NCBI RefSeq assembly: GCF_900078705.1
Contig: NZ_FKIF01000006.1
Coordinates: forward strand, 1,082,324-1,146,323
Source of the DNA: Bordetella ansorpii
Lineage (GTDB): Bacteria > Pseudomonadota > Gammaproteobacteria > Burkholderiales > Burkholderiaceae_B
Direction: 5' to 3'
Length of the DNA stretch: 64,000 bases
The translations under genes and the position numbers were made by a program. Position 1 is the first letter of the stretch. Every line of letters starts with the position of its first letter. Of this stretch, positions 46,454 to 55,420 are shown one piece after another. Below the pieces are notes generated by a model, which was given only the letters and a program-made list of their open reading frames with translations, had not been told where the DNA came from and did not search any database.

Positions 46454-47623
46454 TCAGTTGCGCGAAGCCCCCTCGATGAGTTGGCGTTTGATGAAAGGCA
46501 AGGCGTCCACCGCCTGCATGCCGGCATTGCGCAGCCAGGCCAGCGGCGCATTGCGGGCGCCGAACAGGCGATGCAGGCCGTCTGTGGCCACGCGCATCGC
46601 CAGGACGGGTTCGGCGCGGACGCGCTGATAGCGCTGCAGCACGCGGGGATCGCCGGCGGAACGGAAGGCCTCGCGGCCGCCCACGGCCTGGGCCAGCGCC
46701 TCGACGTCGCCCAGGCCCAGGTTCAGGCCCTGGCCGGCCAGGGGATGCACCCGGTGCGCGGCATCGCCGGCCAGGGCTATGCCCGGGCCGGTCATCTGGG
46801 CCTGTTCCAGCGTCAGCGGGAAGCCGTGCAGCGCGCCGCGCATGCGCAGCCGGCCCAATCGGCCCTGCGACGCTTCGGCCAGCAGGCGTTCGAGTTCGGC
46901 GGCTTGTTGCTCGCGCGGCATGGCCAGCAAGGACTCGGCGCGTTCCCCGCGGATGGACCACACCATCGACACCTGCGCGCCATCGGCGGTATCGGGCAAG
47001 GGCAGCAGCGCCAGCACGCCATCGTCGCGGAACCACTGGAAGGCCGTGCCCTGATGCGGCAGTTCGGCATCCAGGTGGACCACCAGGCCCGTGTCGCCGT
47101 AGGGCCGCGCCTGATGGCGCAGGCCGGCGGCCCGGCGCAGCGGCGAGTTGGCGCCATCGGCCCCCACGAACAGTTCGGCCTGCAGATGTTCACCAGCAGC
47201 GGTTTCGATGCGTCCGTCACGCCAGCCGACGCAGCGGTCGTCCAGCCAGGAAATGCCGAAGACGCGCACGGCCTGGATCAGCACGCGCTCGATCTCGCCG
47301 GCCTCGACGATCCAGGCCAGGCAGTCCTGGGCGGCCTGCCAGGCATTGAGGGTGACGCGGCCGTCGCCGTCGCCATAAATGTCCATGGCCTGCACGGGCG
47401 CGATGCGTCCCGAGGGCAGCGAATCCCACACGCCCAGTTCGCCCAAGAAGCGGCGGCTGGCGGGCGAGATGGCGTAGACACGCGGGTGGTAGGCGTCGCC
47501 CTGCGCGGGCGCGACTTCGTTGCGCGGCGCCAGGACGGCCACGCGCTGGCCGCGGCGCGCCAGGGCCAGCGCGCTGGCCAGCCCGACGATGCCCGCGCCG
47601 CAAACGACGATCTGCTGTTTCAT
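46454..47623 (-). CDS. UbiH/VisC-family FAD monooxygenase
   Basis: A 389-residue flavoprotein hydroxylase. QIVVCGAGIVGLASALALAR at residues 4-23 binds FAD, LFVGADGANSPLRRAAGL is the second nucleotide motif, and GIALAGDAAHRVHPLAGQGL with LGLGDV is the signature of UbiH/UbiF/VisC/COQ6 ubiquinone hydroxylases. In beta-proteobacteria such genes act in ubiquinone ring hydroxylation, so that role is likely, but the exact position hydroxylated cannot be told. The ATG overlaps the mltA stop (ATGA). DsbC-like gene follows 27 bases later. Confidence 0.9.
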   Translation of the reverse strand: MKQQIVVCGAGIVGLASALALARRGQRVAVLAPRNEVAPAQGDAYHPRVYAISPASRRFLGELGVWDSLPSGRIAPVQAMDIYGDGDGRVTLNAWQAAQDCLAWIVEAGEIERVLIQAVRVFGISWLDDRCVGWRDGRIETAAGEHLQAELFVGADGANSPLRRAAGLRHQARPYGDTGLVVHLDAELPHQGTAFQWFRDDGVLALLPLPDTADGAQVSMVWSIRGERAESLLAMPREQQAAELERLLAEASQGRLGRLRMRGALHGFPLTLEQAQMTGPGIALAGDAAHRVHPLAGQGLNLGLGDVEALAQAVGGREAFRSAGDPRVLQRYQRVRAEPVLAMRVATDGLHRLFGARNAPLAWLRNAGMQAVDALPFIKRQLIEGASRN

Positions 47624-48945
47624 CGCGCCGAGGGCTCCCCTGCCTGCTTGGGCCACAGCAGCCACATCTGGCCGCGCTGCTTCATGCGGCCGGCCATGTT
47701 GCCGGCGTCTTCCCCGGAGCCCCAGTAGAAATCGGCGCGCGCGGCACCGGTGATGGCCGTGCCCGTATCCTGCGCCAGCACCAGGCGCTGCAAGGGCGAC
47801 GACGAACTTGGCAGGGTGGTCGACAGGAACACCGGCGACCCCAGCGGCACGAACCGCGCATCGACCGCGATGGAGCGGCCCGGCGCCAGCGGAATGCCAT
47901 AGGCGCCACGCGGACCCAGCGAGGGATCGGCGATGGCCTCTTCGCGGAAGAACACCACGGCCGGATTGGCATTGAGCATTTCCTGCACACGGGCCGGGTT
48001 GCGCCTGGCCCAGGCGCGGATGTTCTGCATGGAAGCCTGGCTGGCCTGCAACTCGCCCTTGTCGATCAGCCACTTGCCGATGGAGGCGTAGGGCTGGCCG
48101 TTGTGGTCGGCGTAGGCCAGGCGGATGGTGGTGCCCGAATCGGGACCATCCGTCAGTTGCACGCGGCCCGACCCTTGCACCTGCAGGAAGAAATTGTCGA
48201 CGGGGTCGTTCACCCAGACGATGACCGGGGGCTTGCGGCCGGAGGACGCCTCGATGGCCGAACGCGTGTCGTAAGGCACCACGCGCGAGCCCTCGAGCTT
48301 GCCGCGCACGCGCTTGCCGGCCAGATCGGGATAGATGGAACCCAGGTCGACCGTCAGCAGGTCCGGCGGCACGGCATACAGCGGCCATTGATAGTCGCCG
48401 CCGCGGCGGCGCGAGGCGGACACCAGGGGCTCGTAGTAGCCGGTGACGGTATTGGAGGCGGGCTGGCCGTCGGCGCCGTTCACGCGCCAGGGCTGCAGCC
48501 AGGTCTGCAGGAAACGCCGGACCGCGGCGCCGTCGCCCGCGGCCGGGGCCCGCGACGCATCGGCGGCGGCGGCGCAGACCGGTTGCCAGGCGCGCGGCGT
48601 GGCACGCGCGGGCGCGGCCAGGCTGCCGCTGGTGGGCCGCATCAGGCCCCTGCAGTTGCGCAGGAACAGCGGCCAGAACTCGGCCAGGTCATCGTTGCTC
48701 CAGCCGGGCATGTCGGCCCACGCGGCGCGCGTATAGCGGCCGGCCAGCTGGCGCGGCGCGGAATCGGGCAGGGAGGACAGGGACGGCACGTTCAGCGGGC
48801 CGTCGACAGCGGGCGTGCCGGAGGCGCCAGCGGATGGGGAACCGCCCGACGGCGCCTGCGCGGGCGGTTCCTCGGAGGTGGCGCAGGCGGCCAGCAGGCC
48901 CGCCAGCAGGGAAACACTGAGAATTCGCTTGAAACGCTGCTTCAT
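47620..48945 (-). CDS. mltA: Membrane-bound lytic murein transglycosylase A
   Basis: A 441-residue outer membrane lipoprotein that cleaves peptidoglycan glycan strands with formation of 1,6-anhydro muropeptides. The lipobox LLAGLLAAC puts the lipidated cysteine at residue 21. The MltA domain has VTGYYEPLVSASRRR, VNDPVDNFFLQVQGSGRVQL, and the 3D barrel with LVLAQDTGTAITGAARADFY, where the catalytic aspartate lies. Precedes and overlaps the ubiH-like gene. Confidence 0.95.
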   Translation of the reverse strand: MKQRFKRILSVSLLAGLLAACATSEEPPAQAPSGGSPSAGASGTPAVDGPLNVPSLSSLPDSAPRQLAGRYTRAAWADMPGWSNDDLAEFWPLFLRNCRGLMRPTSGSLAAPARATPRAWQPVCAAAADASRAPAAGDGAAVRRFLQTWLQPWRVNGADGQPASNTVTGYYEPLVSASRRRGGDYQWPLYAVPPDLLTVDLGSIYPDLAGKRVRGKLEGSRVVPYDTRSAIEASSGRKPPVIVWVNDPVDNFFLQVQGSGRVQLTDGPDSGTTIRLAYADHNGQPYASIGKWLIDKGELQASQASMQNIRAWARRNPARVQEMLNANPAVVFFREEAIADPSLGPRGAYGIPLAPGRSIAVDARFVPLGSPVFLSTTLPSSSSPLQRLVLAQDTGTAITGAARADFYWGSGEDAGNMAGRMKQRGQMWLLWPKQAGEPSAR

Positions 48946-48981
48946 TTAGATGTGAGGACAGAGCATCGGGGACCCCTGCGG

Positions 48982-49356
48982 TCAATGCAGGGTGCGCGGC
49001 ATGGCCAGCAGGAACTCGGCGATCGGCACCTCGAAGGGAATGCCGTTCTCGCCCACGCAATGATAGATGCCGCGCATGGTGCCCACCGGGGTGGGCAGCG
49101 GACACCCGCTGGTGTATTCGAAGGTTTCTCCGGCGGCCAGCAAGGGCTGCTGGCCCACGACGCCCAGCCCGCGCACTTCCTGCACGCGCTGCTCGCCATC
49201 GGTGATGATCCAGTGCCGGCTGATGACCTGCACGGGATTGGCGCCCGAATTGGTGATGCGCACCGTGTAGGCGAACATGTACTGCTGCTGGGCGGGATCG
49301 GATTGCTCCGGCACGAAGCGCGGCGTCACGGACACCGTCAGGTCGTAGGGTTTCAC
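48982..49356 (-). CDS. apaG: ApaG protein
   Basis: A 124-residue protein of the ApaG/CorD family, a single fibronectin-like beta sandwich. Typical sequence includes YMFAYTVRITNSGANPVQVI, SRHWIITDGEQRVQEVRG, GVVGQQPLLAAGETFEYTSG and MRGIYHCVGENG. Biochemical role is not settled; linked to Co2+ resistance and diadenosine tetraphosphate levels in enterobacteria. Start is GTG at 49356 with AGGGA upstream; an ATG farther up would add residues outside the family length. Divergent from rpe. Confidence 0.93.
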   Translation of the reverse strand: MKPYDLTVSVTPRFVPEQSDPAQQQYMFAYTVRITNSGANPVQVISRHWIITDGEQRVQEVRGLGVVGQQPLLAAGETFEYTSGCPLPTPVGTMRGIYHCVGENGIPFEVPIAEFLLAMPRTLH

Positions 49357-49506
49357 TGGATATCCCTGGGAAGGCGCGCGCCCTGGCCGGGCTGGATGGG
49401 CTTGGGCCGATACGGCCGGCACGCACCTGGTGCCCGCGCCGGTGCCCGCGCCCCGAACGTCAAACTACAATGATTGCACATTATGCCCCCGGAACTTCGC
49501 AAAGCC

Positions 49507-50211
49507 ATGTCCCCGACCCCGGCCGCCACCCGTATCGCCCCCAGCATCCTGTCCGCCGATTTCGCCCGCCTGGGCGAAGAGGTGCGCAACGTCGTCGCCG
49601 CCGGCGCCGACTGGATCCACTTCGACGTGATGGACAACCATTACGTTCCCAACCTGACCATCGGCCCGATGGTCTGTTCGGCCATCCGGCCGCACGTGAA
49701 CGTGCCCATCGACGTACACCTGATGGTCGAGCCGGTGGATGAGATCATCCCCATGTTCGCCAAGGCCGGCGCCGACATCATCACGTTCCACCCCGAAGCG
49801 TCGCGCCACGTCGACCGCACCCTGTCGCTGATCCGCAGCCACGGCTGCAAGGCCGGCCTGGTGTTCAACCCCGCCACGCCGCTGTCCTACATGGACTACG
49901 TGATGGACAAGCTGGACCTGGTGCTGCTGATGTCGGTCAACCCGGGCTTCGGCGGCCAGTCGTTCATCCCGGCCACGCTGGCCAAGCTGCGCGAGGCCCG
50001 CCTGCGCATCGACCGCTGGGCGCAGGCCGGCGGCCAGCCGATCCTGCTGGAAGTCGACGGCGGCGTGAAGCCGGACAACATCGCCGACATCCGCGCCGCC
50101 GGCGCCGACACCTTCGTGGCCGGCTCGGCCATCTTCGGCCAGCCCGACTACGCCGCCGTCATCCAGAACCTGCGCGCCGAGATCGCGCGCGGCGAAGGCA
50201 CGAGCGTCTGA
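49507..50211 (+). CDS. rpe: Ribulose-phosphate 3-epimerase
   Basis: Interconverts ribulose 5-phosphate and xylulose 5-phosphate in the pentose phosphate and Calvin pathways. The 234-residue TIM barrel has [36 protein letters not shown] with the metal ligands, [29 protein letters not shown], and [14 protein letters not shown] at 49507 gives a length near that of the family; in-frame ATGs at 49474 and 49483 are possible. First of the rpe-gph-trpE run common in this order. Confidence 0.96.
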   Translation: MSPTPAATRIAPSILSADFARLGEEVRNVVAAGADWIHFDVMDNHYVPNLTIGPMVCSAIRPHVNVPIDVHLMVEPVDEIIPMFAKAGADIITFHPEASRHVDRTLSLIRSHGCKAGLVFNPATPLSYMDYVMDKLDLVLLMSVNPGFGGQSFIPATLAKLREARLRIDRWAQAGGQPILLEVDGGVKPDNIADIRAAGADTFVAGSAIFGQPDYAAVIQNLRAEIARGEGTSV

Positions 50212-50220
50212 TCCTGAAAC

Positions 50221-50238
50221 GGCCCGGCGCGCCGGGCC
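50221..50238. repeat. 18-base perfect palindrome between rpe and gph
   Basis: GGCCCGGCGCGCCGGGCC lies in the 48-base gap, ten bases after the rpe stop and upstream of the AAGGAG of gph. It could form an intercistronic RNA hairpin affecting relative expression. Confidence 0.45.
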
Positions 50239-50259
50239 TCACCCAAGGAGCGCGCTGAC

Positions 50260-50955
50260 ATGGCACGCATCGAAGCCGTCCTGCTGGACCTGGACGGCAC
50301 CCTGCTGGACTCCATTCCCGACCTGGCCGATGCGGCCAACGCCATGCGCGTCGAGCTGGGCCTGTCGCCCTTGCGCCTGGACGTGGTGGCCACGTTCGTG
50401 GGCAAGGGCGTGGACAACCTGGTGCGCCGCGCGCTGGCGGGCAGCCTGGAAGGCGGCCTGGCCGACACCGACCTGTACACCCGTGGCCGCGAGGCCTTCT
50501 TCCGCCACTACCACCGGGTCAACGGCGAGAAGGCCGTGGTGTTCGACGGCGTGGTGCCGGGCCTGATCGCCATGCGCGACCAGGGCCTGAAGCTGGCCGT
50601 GGTCACCAACAAGCCCACCGAGTTCACCCTGCCGCTGTTGCAGCGCACCGGGCTGGCGGGTTTCTTCCCGGTGGTGGTGTGCGGCGACACCTGCGCGCGC
50701 CGCAAGCCCGATCCCGACCAGGTGCTGCACGCCTGCGAGCAACTGGGCGTGACACCCGACCGCGCGGTGACCATCGGCGACTCGATCAACGACGCGCAGG
50801 CCGGACGCTCGGCCGGCACACGCGTGCTGGCGGTGCCCTATGGCTACAACGAAGGCATGGACGTACGCAGGCTGGACGTGGACGGTATCGTCGATACACT
50901 GGTGGATGCCGTGCGGCGCATCGACGAATGGAACCGCGAGGCCCACGCCGCCTGA
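50260..50955 (+). CDS. gph: Phosphoglycolate phosphatase
   Basis: A 231-residue HAD-superfamily phosphatase that removes 2-phosphoglycolate arising from DNA repair or Rubisco oxygenation. HAD motif I is LLDLDGTLLDSIPDL at residues 8-22, motif II AVVTNKPTEF, motif III KPDPDQVLHA, and motif IV TIGDSINDAQAG. AAGGAG lies nine bases before the ATG. Lies between rpe and the trp leader. Confidence 0.95.
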   Translation: MARIEAVLLDLDGTLLDSIPDLADAANAMRVELGLSPLRLDVVATFVGKGVDNLVRRALAGSLEGGLADTDLYTRGREAFFRHYHRVNGEKAVVFDGVVPGLIAMRDQGLKLAVVTNKPTEFTLPLLQRTGLAGFFPVVVCGDTCARRKPDPDQVLHACEQLGVTPDRAVTIGDSINDAQAGRSAGTRVLAVPYGYNEGMDVRRLDVDGIVDTLVDAVRRIDEWNREAHAA

Positions 50956-51057
50956 CGCCTCGCGCACGCCATTCATGCGAACCGGCGTGCGCATGACAAT
51001 GACCGGTGGTATAGTTGCCGGGCACTTTTCTGGCAACGCAACACCGAACCCTATCCC

Positions 51058-51135
51058 ATGAACGCCCCGGTCTCCGTCCCGACCCCTGCAAACGCCCGCT
51101 GGCGTTGGTGGCGCTCGTTCTCCGGGTGGCGGTAA
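51058..51135 (+). CDS. trpL: Trp leader peptide
   Basis: A 25-codon open frame with ATG, ending in ANARWRWWRSFSGWR and TAA. Four tryptophan codons, three of them within four codons, are typical of an attenuation leader: a ribosome that stalls here when charged tRNA-Trp is scarce changes the downstream RNA fold. A TATAGT at 51010-51015 is the likely -10 element. Followed by the hairpins listed next and trpE. Confidence 0.85.
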   Translation: MNAPVSVPTPANARWRWWRSFSGWR

Positions 51136-51144
51136 GCCGTTCCC

Positions 51145-51216
51145 GGCGTTGGCGCACCGCCAATGCCGCGCAGGGCAAGACACCGAACCCGGACCCTACA
51201 CAGGACCGGGTTTTTT
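51145..51216 (+). promoter_or_regulatory. trp attenuator (alternative hairpins and terminator)
   Basis: A ten-base hairpin (51145-51154 with 51158-51167, GGCGTTGGCG/CGCCAATGCC with one G-U pair) follows the leader peptide. GGCGTTGG also occurs within the tryptophan codons, at about 51102-51109, so that segment can compete for the same CCAATGCC arm. The terminator is AACCCGG/CCGGGTT (51186-51211) with a T-run. This is the classical arrangement of transcription attenuation. Confidence 0.8.
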
Positions 51217-51264
51217 GTTTGCGCGCGCCCGGTTCCTCATCCTGATCCCCCATCGAGATCCGAC

Positions 51265-52854
51265 ATGACCGAACTTGAATTCAAGGCGCTGGCCTCCCAA
51301 GGCTACAACCGAATCCCCCTGGTGGCCGAGACCTACGCCGACCTGGACACGCCGCTGGCCATCTACCTGAAGCTGGCGCACGCCGGCACGGGCTATGGCG
51401 CAGCGAGCGCAGGGCCGTCCCAAGCGAGCTATCCCCCTCGGGGGGACGGCGCGCAGCGCCAAGGGGGCGCCATGACCTGCCTGATGGAATCCGTGGTGGG
51501 CGGCGAACGCTTCGGCCGCTACTCCTTCATCGGCCTGCCCGCGCGCAGCGTGATCCGCGCCACGGGCACCCTGACCGAGCTGCTGCACGATGGCCGCGTG
51601 GTGGAAACCCACGAAGGCGATCCGCTGGCCTTCATCGAGCAATACCAGCGCCGCTTCAAGGTCGCGCTGCGCCCCGGCATGCCGCGCTTCTGCGGCGGCC
51701 TGGCGGGCTACTTCGGCTACGACACCGTGCGCCACATCGAGCCGCGCCTGGGGCCGGCGGTGAAGCCCTTCCCGGCCGGCATGGAGGGCGGCACGCCCGA
51801 CATCATGCTGATGCACGTCGACGAGCTGGTCATCGTCGACAACCTGGCGGGCCGCATCTACCTGATGGTGTACGCCGACCCGGCGCAGCCCGAGGCCTAC
51901 AGCCGCGCCCAGCAGCGCCTGCTGGACCTGCGCGCCCGCCTGCGCAAGCCCGTGGAGATTCCGTACAGCCACGCCAGCATGCAGACCGAAGAACGCCGCG
52001 ACTTCAAGAAAGAGGACTACCTGGCCGCAGTGCACCGCGCCAAGGAATACATCGCCGCCGGCGACCTGATGCAGGTGCAGATCAGCCAGGTCATCGCCAA
52101 GCCGTTCCGCGACTCGCCGCTGTCGCTGTACCGCGCGCTGCGTTCGCTCAACCCATCGCCGTACATGTACTTCTGGAACTTCGGCGACTTCCAGGTGGTG
52201 GGCTCCTCGCCCGAGATCCTGGTGCGCCAGGAACGCATCGTCGAGAACGGCACGCCGAAATCGCAGATCACCATCCGTCCGCTGGCCGGCACGCGCAAGC
52301 GTGGCGGCACGCCGGAGGAAGACGCCGCGCTGGCGCGCGAGCTGCAGGCCGATCCGAAAGAGATCGCCGAACACGTCATGCTGATCGACCTGGCGCGCAA
52401 CGACGTGGGCCGCGTGGCGCAGACCGGCACGGTCAAGGTCAGCGACACCATGGTGATCGAGCGCTATTCGCACGTGATGCACCTGGTGTCCAACGTGGCC
52501 GGTACGCTGGACCCCTCGATGAGCAGCATGGACGTGCTGCGCGCGGCCTTCCCGGCCGGCACGCTGACCGGCGCCCCCAAGGTGCGCGCCATGGAAATCA
52601 TCGATGAGCTGGAACCCGTGCAGCGCGGCATCTACGGCGGCGCGGCCGGCTACCTGAGCTACGGCGGCGAAATGGACGTGGCCATCGCCATCCGCACCGG
52701 CATCATCAAGAACGGCATGCTGTTCGCGCAGGCCGCCGCCGGCATCGTGGCCGACTCGAACCCCGAAGCCGAATGGGCCGAGACCGAGGCCAAGGCCCGC
52801 GCCATGCTGCGCGCGGCCGAACAGGTGCAACACGGCCTGGACGACCCGCTGTAA
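51265..52854 (+). CDS. trpE: Anthranilate synthase component I with in-frame insertion
   Basis: The large subunit of anthranilate synthase, converting chorismate to anthranilate. In 529 residues it has GGERFGRYSFIGLPARS, the PSPYMYFWNFGDFQVVGSSP region, IRPLAGTRKRGGTPEEDAAL, and AGTLTGAPKVRAMEIIDELE, all strongly conserved. Between residues about 45 and 70, the run AASAGPSQASYPPRGDGAQR replaces the short loop before LMESVVGGERFGRYS. That stretch is encoded by an intergenic-type repeat with a C-run/TC/G-run core and hairpin. The frame is kept, so the protein may still work. trpG, trpD and trpC do not follow. Confidence 0.96.
   Translation: MTELEFKALASQGYNRIPLVAETYADLDTPLAIYLKLAHAGTGYGAASAGPSQASYPPRGDGAQRQGGAMTCLMESVVGGERFGRYSFIGLPARSVIRATGTLTELLHDGRVVETHEGDPLAFIEQYQRRFKVALRPGMPRFCGGLAGYFGYDTVRHIEPRLGPAVKPFPAGMEGGTPDIMLMHVDELVIVDNLAGRIYLMVYADPAQPEAYSRAQQRLLDLRARLRKPVEIPYSHASMQTEERRDFKKEDYLAAVHRAKEYIAAGDLMQVQISQVIAKPFRDSPLSLYRALRSLNPSPYMYFWNFGDFQVVGSSPEILVRQERIVENGTPKSQITIRPLAGTRKRGGTPEEDAALARELQADPKEIAEHVMLIDLARNDVGRVAQTGTVKVSDTMVIERYSHVMHLVSNVAGTLDPSMSSMDVLRAAFPAGTLTGAPKVRAMEIIDELEPVQRGIYGGAAGYLSYGGEMDVAIAIRTGIIKNGMLFAQAAAGIVADSNPEAEWAETEAKARAMLRAAEQVQHGLDDPL
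51397..51472 (+). repeat. GC-rich repeat element inserted in frame in trpE
   Basis: This 76-base stretch contains CCCCCTCGGGGGGACGG, then GGCGC-GCA-GCGCC, then AAGGGGGC. The outer CCCCCT can pair with AGGGGG. The core is the same as in the atpF-atpH gap copy. It adds about 25 residues to TrpE without breaking the frame. Confidence 0.7.
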
Positions 52855-52867
52855 CGCGAACCCGCCG

Positions 52868-52894
52868 GCGCGGGCGTATGCACGGCGCCCGCGC
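52868..52894 (+). terminator. Hairpin after trpE
   Basis: GCGCGGGCG and CGCCCGCGC pair perfectly around nine bases, 14 bases past the trpE stop. No T-run follows, but it marks the probable end of the rpe-gph-trpE transcript. Confidence 0.45.
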
Positions 52895-53006
52895 GGGCGA
52901 CTTGCGCCATAGGGGTTGCGCGAATCGCGGATTCCGCCTAAATCCTTGTAGTGACCCCCGCCGGATGCGCGACCCGTGTCCGGTGCAACCCACTGTGGAG
53001 CGGCAG

Positions 53007-54338
53007 ATGAAGCAAGCGTTGGTTGGCCTGGCAGGTTCGATCGCAGTCCTGATGGCGGCGCCCGTCCTGGCGCGGCAGGACGTGCTGACCGGCAAGAACG
53101 CGTTTGGCGACTGGCAGGCGGACGCGCCGGGCACGATGCGGCACATCCGTCCCGCCGACATTCCCGCCGCCGACGGCGCCTCGGCGCGCGCGGCCGCCTC
53201 GCGCATCGCCGACCGGCCGGCCAATGCCGTCCCCAAGAGCATGCCCGGCTTCACGGTCGAGACGCTGGCCACCGGGCTGGACGGGGTGCGCGTGCTGCGC
53301 ACCGCGCCCAACGGCGACATCTTCGCCACCCTGAGCAACGACGGCCGCGTCGTGGTGATCCGTCCGCAGCCAAGCGGCAAGGCCACCGTGTCGACCTACG
53401 CCGACAAGCTCGACGATCCCTACGGCATGGCTTTCCATCCGCCCGGCCCGGAACCGAAGTGGCTATACGTGGCCCAGCCGGGCAGCGTGGTGCGCTACGC
53501 CTACCGAAACGGCGACCAGAAGGCGTCCGGCTCGCCGCAAACCGTGGTGGCCAGGCTGCCCACCGGCGGCCACTGGACGCGCGACATCGCGTTCTCGCCC
53601 GATGGCAAGACGCTGTACGTGGCGGTCGGGTCGAACGGCAACGTGGGGCAGAACATGGGCGAGCGTCCGTCCGACCTGGCGGCGCACGAAAAGACGCACG
53701 GCGTGGGCGCGGCCTGGGGCCCGGAAGAAGGCCGCGCCAGCGTGCTGGCCTTCGACCCGGACGGCAAGAACCGCCGCCCCTATGCCAACGGCATCCGCAA
53801 CTGTTCGGGCCTGACCGTGCAGCCCGGCACGGCCACGCTCTGGTGCGCCACCAACGAACGCGACATGCTGGGCGACGACGTGCCGCCCGACTACGTGACC
53901 AGCGTGAAGGAAGGCGGTTTCTACGGCTGGCCCTGGTACTACATCGGCAAGAACGAAGACGCTCGCCCCGCCGGCGGCGCGCGGCCGGACCTGGCCGGCA
54001 AGGTACGGGTGCCCGAGGTGCTGGTGCAATCGCACTCCGCGCCGCTGGGCGTGGCCTTCAACCCGGGCGGCCAGTTCCCCGACGAATGGAAGGGCGACGC
54101 TTTCGTCACCCTGCACGGCTCGTGGAACCGCGCCAGGCGCACCGGCTACAAGGTCGTGCGCCTGCCGTTCAAGGATGGCAAGCCGACGGGCGAATACCAG
54201 GACTTCGTCACGGGATTCGGCCTGAACGACGGCGAGGTGTGGGGACGGCCCGTGGGCGTGACGTTCGCGAAAGACGGCGCGATGCTGTTCAGCGAGGATG
54301 CCAATGGCACGGTGTACCGGGTGACGTACAAACGTTGA
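53007..54338 (+). CDS. Sorbosone dehydrogenase-type sugar dehydrogenase, exported
   Basis: A 443-residue periplasmic beta-propeller of the glucose/sorbosone dehydrogenase family, many of which use PQQ. The signal peptide ends MAAPVLA-RQ (about residue 22). Propeller signatures include MPGFTVETLATGLDGVRVLR, PYGMAFHPPGPEPKWLYVAQ, HWTRDIAFSPDGKTLYVAVG, YANGIRNCSGLTVQPGTATL and EGGFYGWPWYYIG. GGAG lies before the ATG. No PQQ synthesis genes are in the window. It stands alone between trpE and the LysR/argC-like pair. Confidence 0.9.
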   Translation: MKQALVGLAGSIAVLMAAPVLARQDVLTGKNAFGDWQADAPGTMRHIRPADIPAADGASARAAASRIADRPANAVPKSMPGFTVETLATGLDGVRVLRTAPNGDIFATLSNDGRVVVIRPQPSGKATVSTYADKLDDPYGMAFHPPGPEPKWLYVAQPGSVVRYAYRNGDQKASGSPQTVVARLPTGGHWTRDIAFSPDGKTLYVAVGSNGNVGQNMGERPSDLAAHEKTHGVGAAWGPEEGRASVLAFDPDGKNRRPYANGIRNCSGLTVQPGTATLWCATNERDMLGDDVPPDYVTSVKEGGFYGWPWYYIGKNEDARPAGGARPDLAGKVRVPEVLVQSHSAPLGVAFNPGGQFPDEWKGDAFVTLHGSWNRARRTGYKVVRLPFKDGKPTGEYQDFVTGFGLNDGEVWGRPVGVTFAKDGAMLFSEDANGTVYRVTYKR

Positions 54339-54408
54339 GGGCCGCCAGGCTCGACACGCCAAACGCTACCGTCTCGACGAGAGTGGCCCGAAGCGGAAAT
54401 GCCGGCGC

Positions 54409-55293
54409 CTACGCCAATCGCTGGTCCCTCAACACATCAAGTACGTGCTGCGTGGACCGCTCCACGTACCCTGCACGATGTGCAATACCGAGCCGGCGCC
54501 ACATCGCGGGACGCAGCGCACGCATGACCACACGCTTGTCGGGCGCTGGCGCCGTCGCTTCATGGGGCAGAAGCGCCGCGCCATAACCGGCCGCGACCAG
54601 GCTCTTGATCGCATCGTTGTAGTTCAGCTCAATGAGCGGCGCTGGGTGCTGCCCCCTGCTCGCAAACCACTCCGCCGTCAGGCGTGAAAGACGCGTGGTC
54701 GCGTCATTGAGAATGAGGGGTTGGGCCGCGAGCCATTCGGGCGTGACCCGGGCCGGGCACTGCCAGTGCGCGGGCACGAAGGCCATCACCGGATCGCGCC
54801 GCCAAGGCTTGATCACGAGCCCAGCCACCGGAGGCTGTGGCAGTGCGACCAGGCCCACATCGAGCGTCCCATCCGCCAGCCGGGACAGCGTTTCATGCGA
54901 CGTGAGCACGGCAACCTGAATGTCGATAGCGGGATGGTCTTGGCGCAGTACCTCCAACGCTTGCGGCAACAGGTGCGCGATCGCCCCCGTCGATGCGCCG
55001 AGCCGCACCCGCCCTTCAAGCCCCTGCACCTGGCGCTGAATATCGTCCAACGCCTGCTGCGCGTCCGCCAGCAGTCGACGCGCGCGGTCCACCAGCACTT
55101 CTCCAATCGCCGTCGGCTTGACGTGTCCGCGCTTGCGCGACAGGAGCACAGCCCCAATGCGGTCTTCCAGTTCGGCGATATGGAGGCTGACCGTTGGCGG
55201 CGCCAGGTTCAATGTCCGTGCCGCGTCGGCAAATGAGCCGCGGTCCGCAATGACGACCAGGGTGCGCAAACGGTCCAGGCTGATCTCTCGCAT
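54409..55293 (-). CDS. LysR family transcriptional regulator
   Basis: A 294-residue regulator. The N-terminal winged helix-turn-helix (residues 1-60) has LRTLVVIADRGSFADAARTL and LAPPTVSLHIAELEDRIGAV; the remainder is a periplasmic-binding-type effector domain. Divergent from the argC-like gene with a 127-base gap that contains two T-N11-A dyads, so it very likely controls that gene. Codon use and GC content look lower than in the flanking genes, which hints at joint acquisition. Effector unknown. Confidence 0.92.
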   Translation of the reverse strand: MREISLDRLRTLVVIADRGSFADAARTLNLAPPTVSLHIAELEDRIGAVLLSRKRGHVKPTAIGEVLVDRARRLLADAQQALDDIQRQVQGLEGRVRLGASTGAIAHLLPQALEVLRQDHPAIDIQVAVLTSHETLSRLADGTLDVGLVALPQPPVAGLVIKPWRRDPVMAFVPAHWQCPARVTPEWLAAQPLILNDATTRLSRLTAEWFASRGQHPAPLIELNYNDAIKSLVAAGYGAALLPHEATAPAPDKRVVMRALRPAMWRRLGIAHRAGYVERSTQHVLDVLRDQRLA

Positions 55294-55305
55294 GGCAGCG
55301 TCCTA

Positions 55306-55336
55306 ATTCAGAAAAAATGAATATTGAAGTCATCAA
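55306..55336. promoter_or_regulatory. LysR-type binding sites in the argC-like promoter
   Basis: ATTCA-N7-TGAAT (55306-55322) is a perfect dyad, and TTGA-N5-TCAA (55324-55336) is a second one. Both fit the T-N11-A rule of LysR sites. TATTAT at 55350-55355 is the probable -10 element for the argC-like gene, so the second site sits next to the -35 position, as in LysR-activated promoters. Confidence 0.55.
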
Positions 55337-55420
55337 ATTCAACTTTCCCTATTATAGGTTTCTACGCAGAATTGGAGCCCATCCACCTCTCGCACTCACA
55401 CTCAGCGGAGTATTCCCAGC

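Noticed and set aside
46454..48388. Fusion of the UbiH-like protein with an upstream 255-residue extension
   Set aside because: The extension is the shadow of mltA. The true start at 47623 overlaps the mltA stop by ATGA and begins with the FAD motif.
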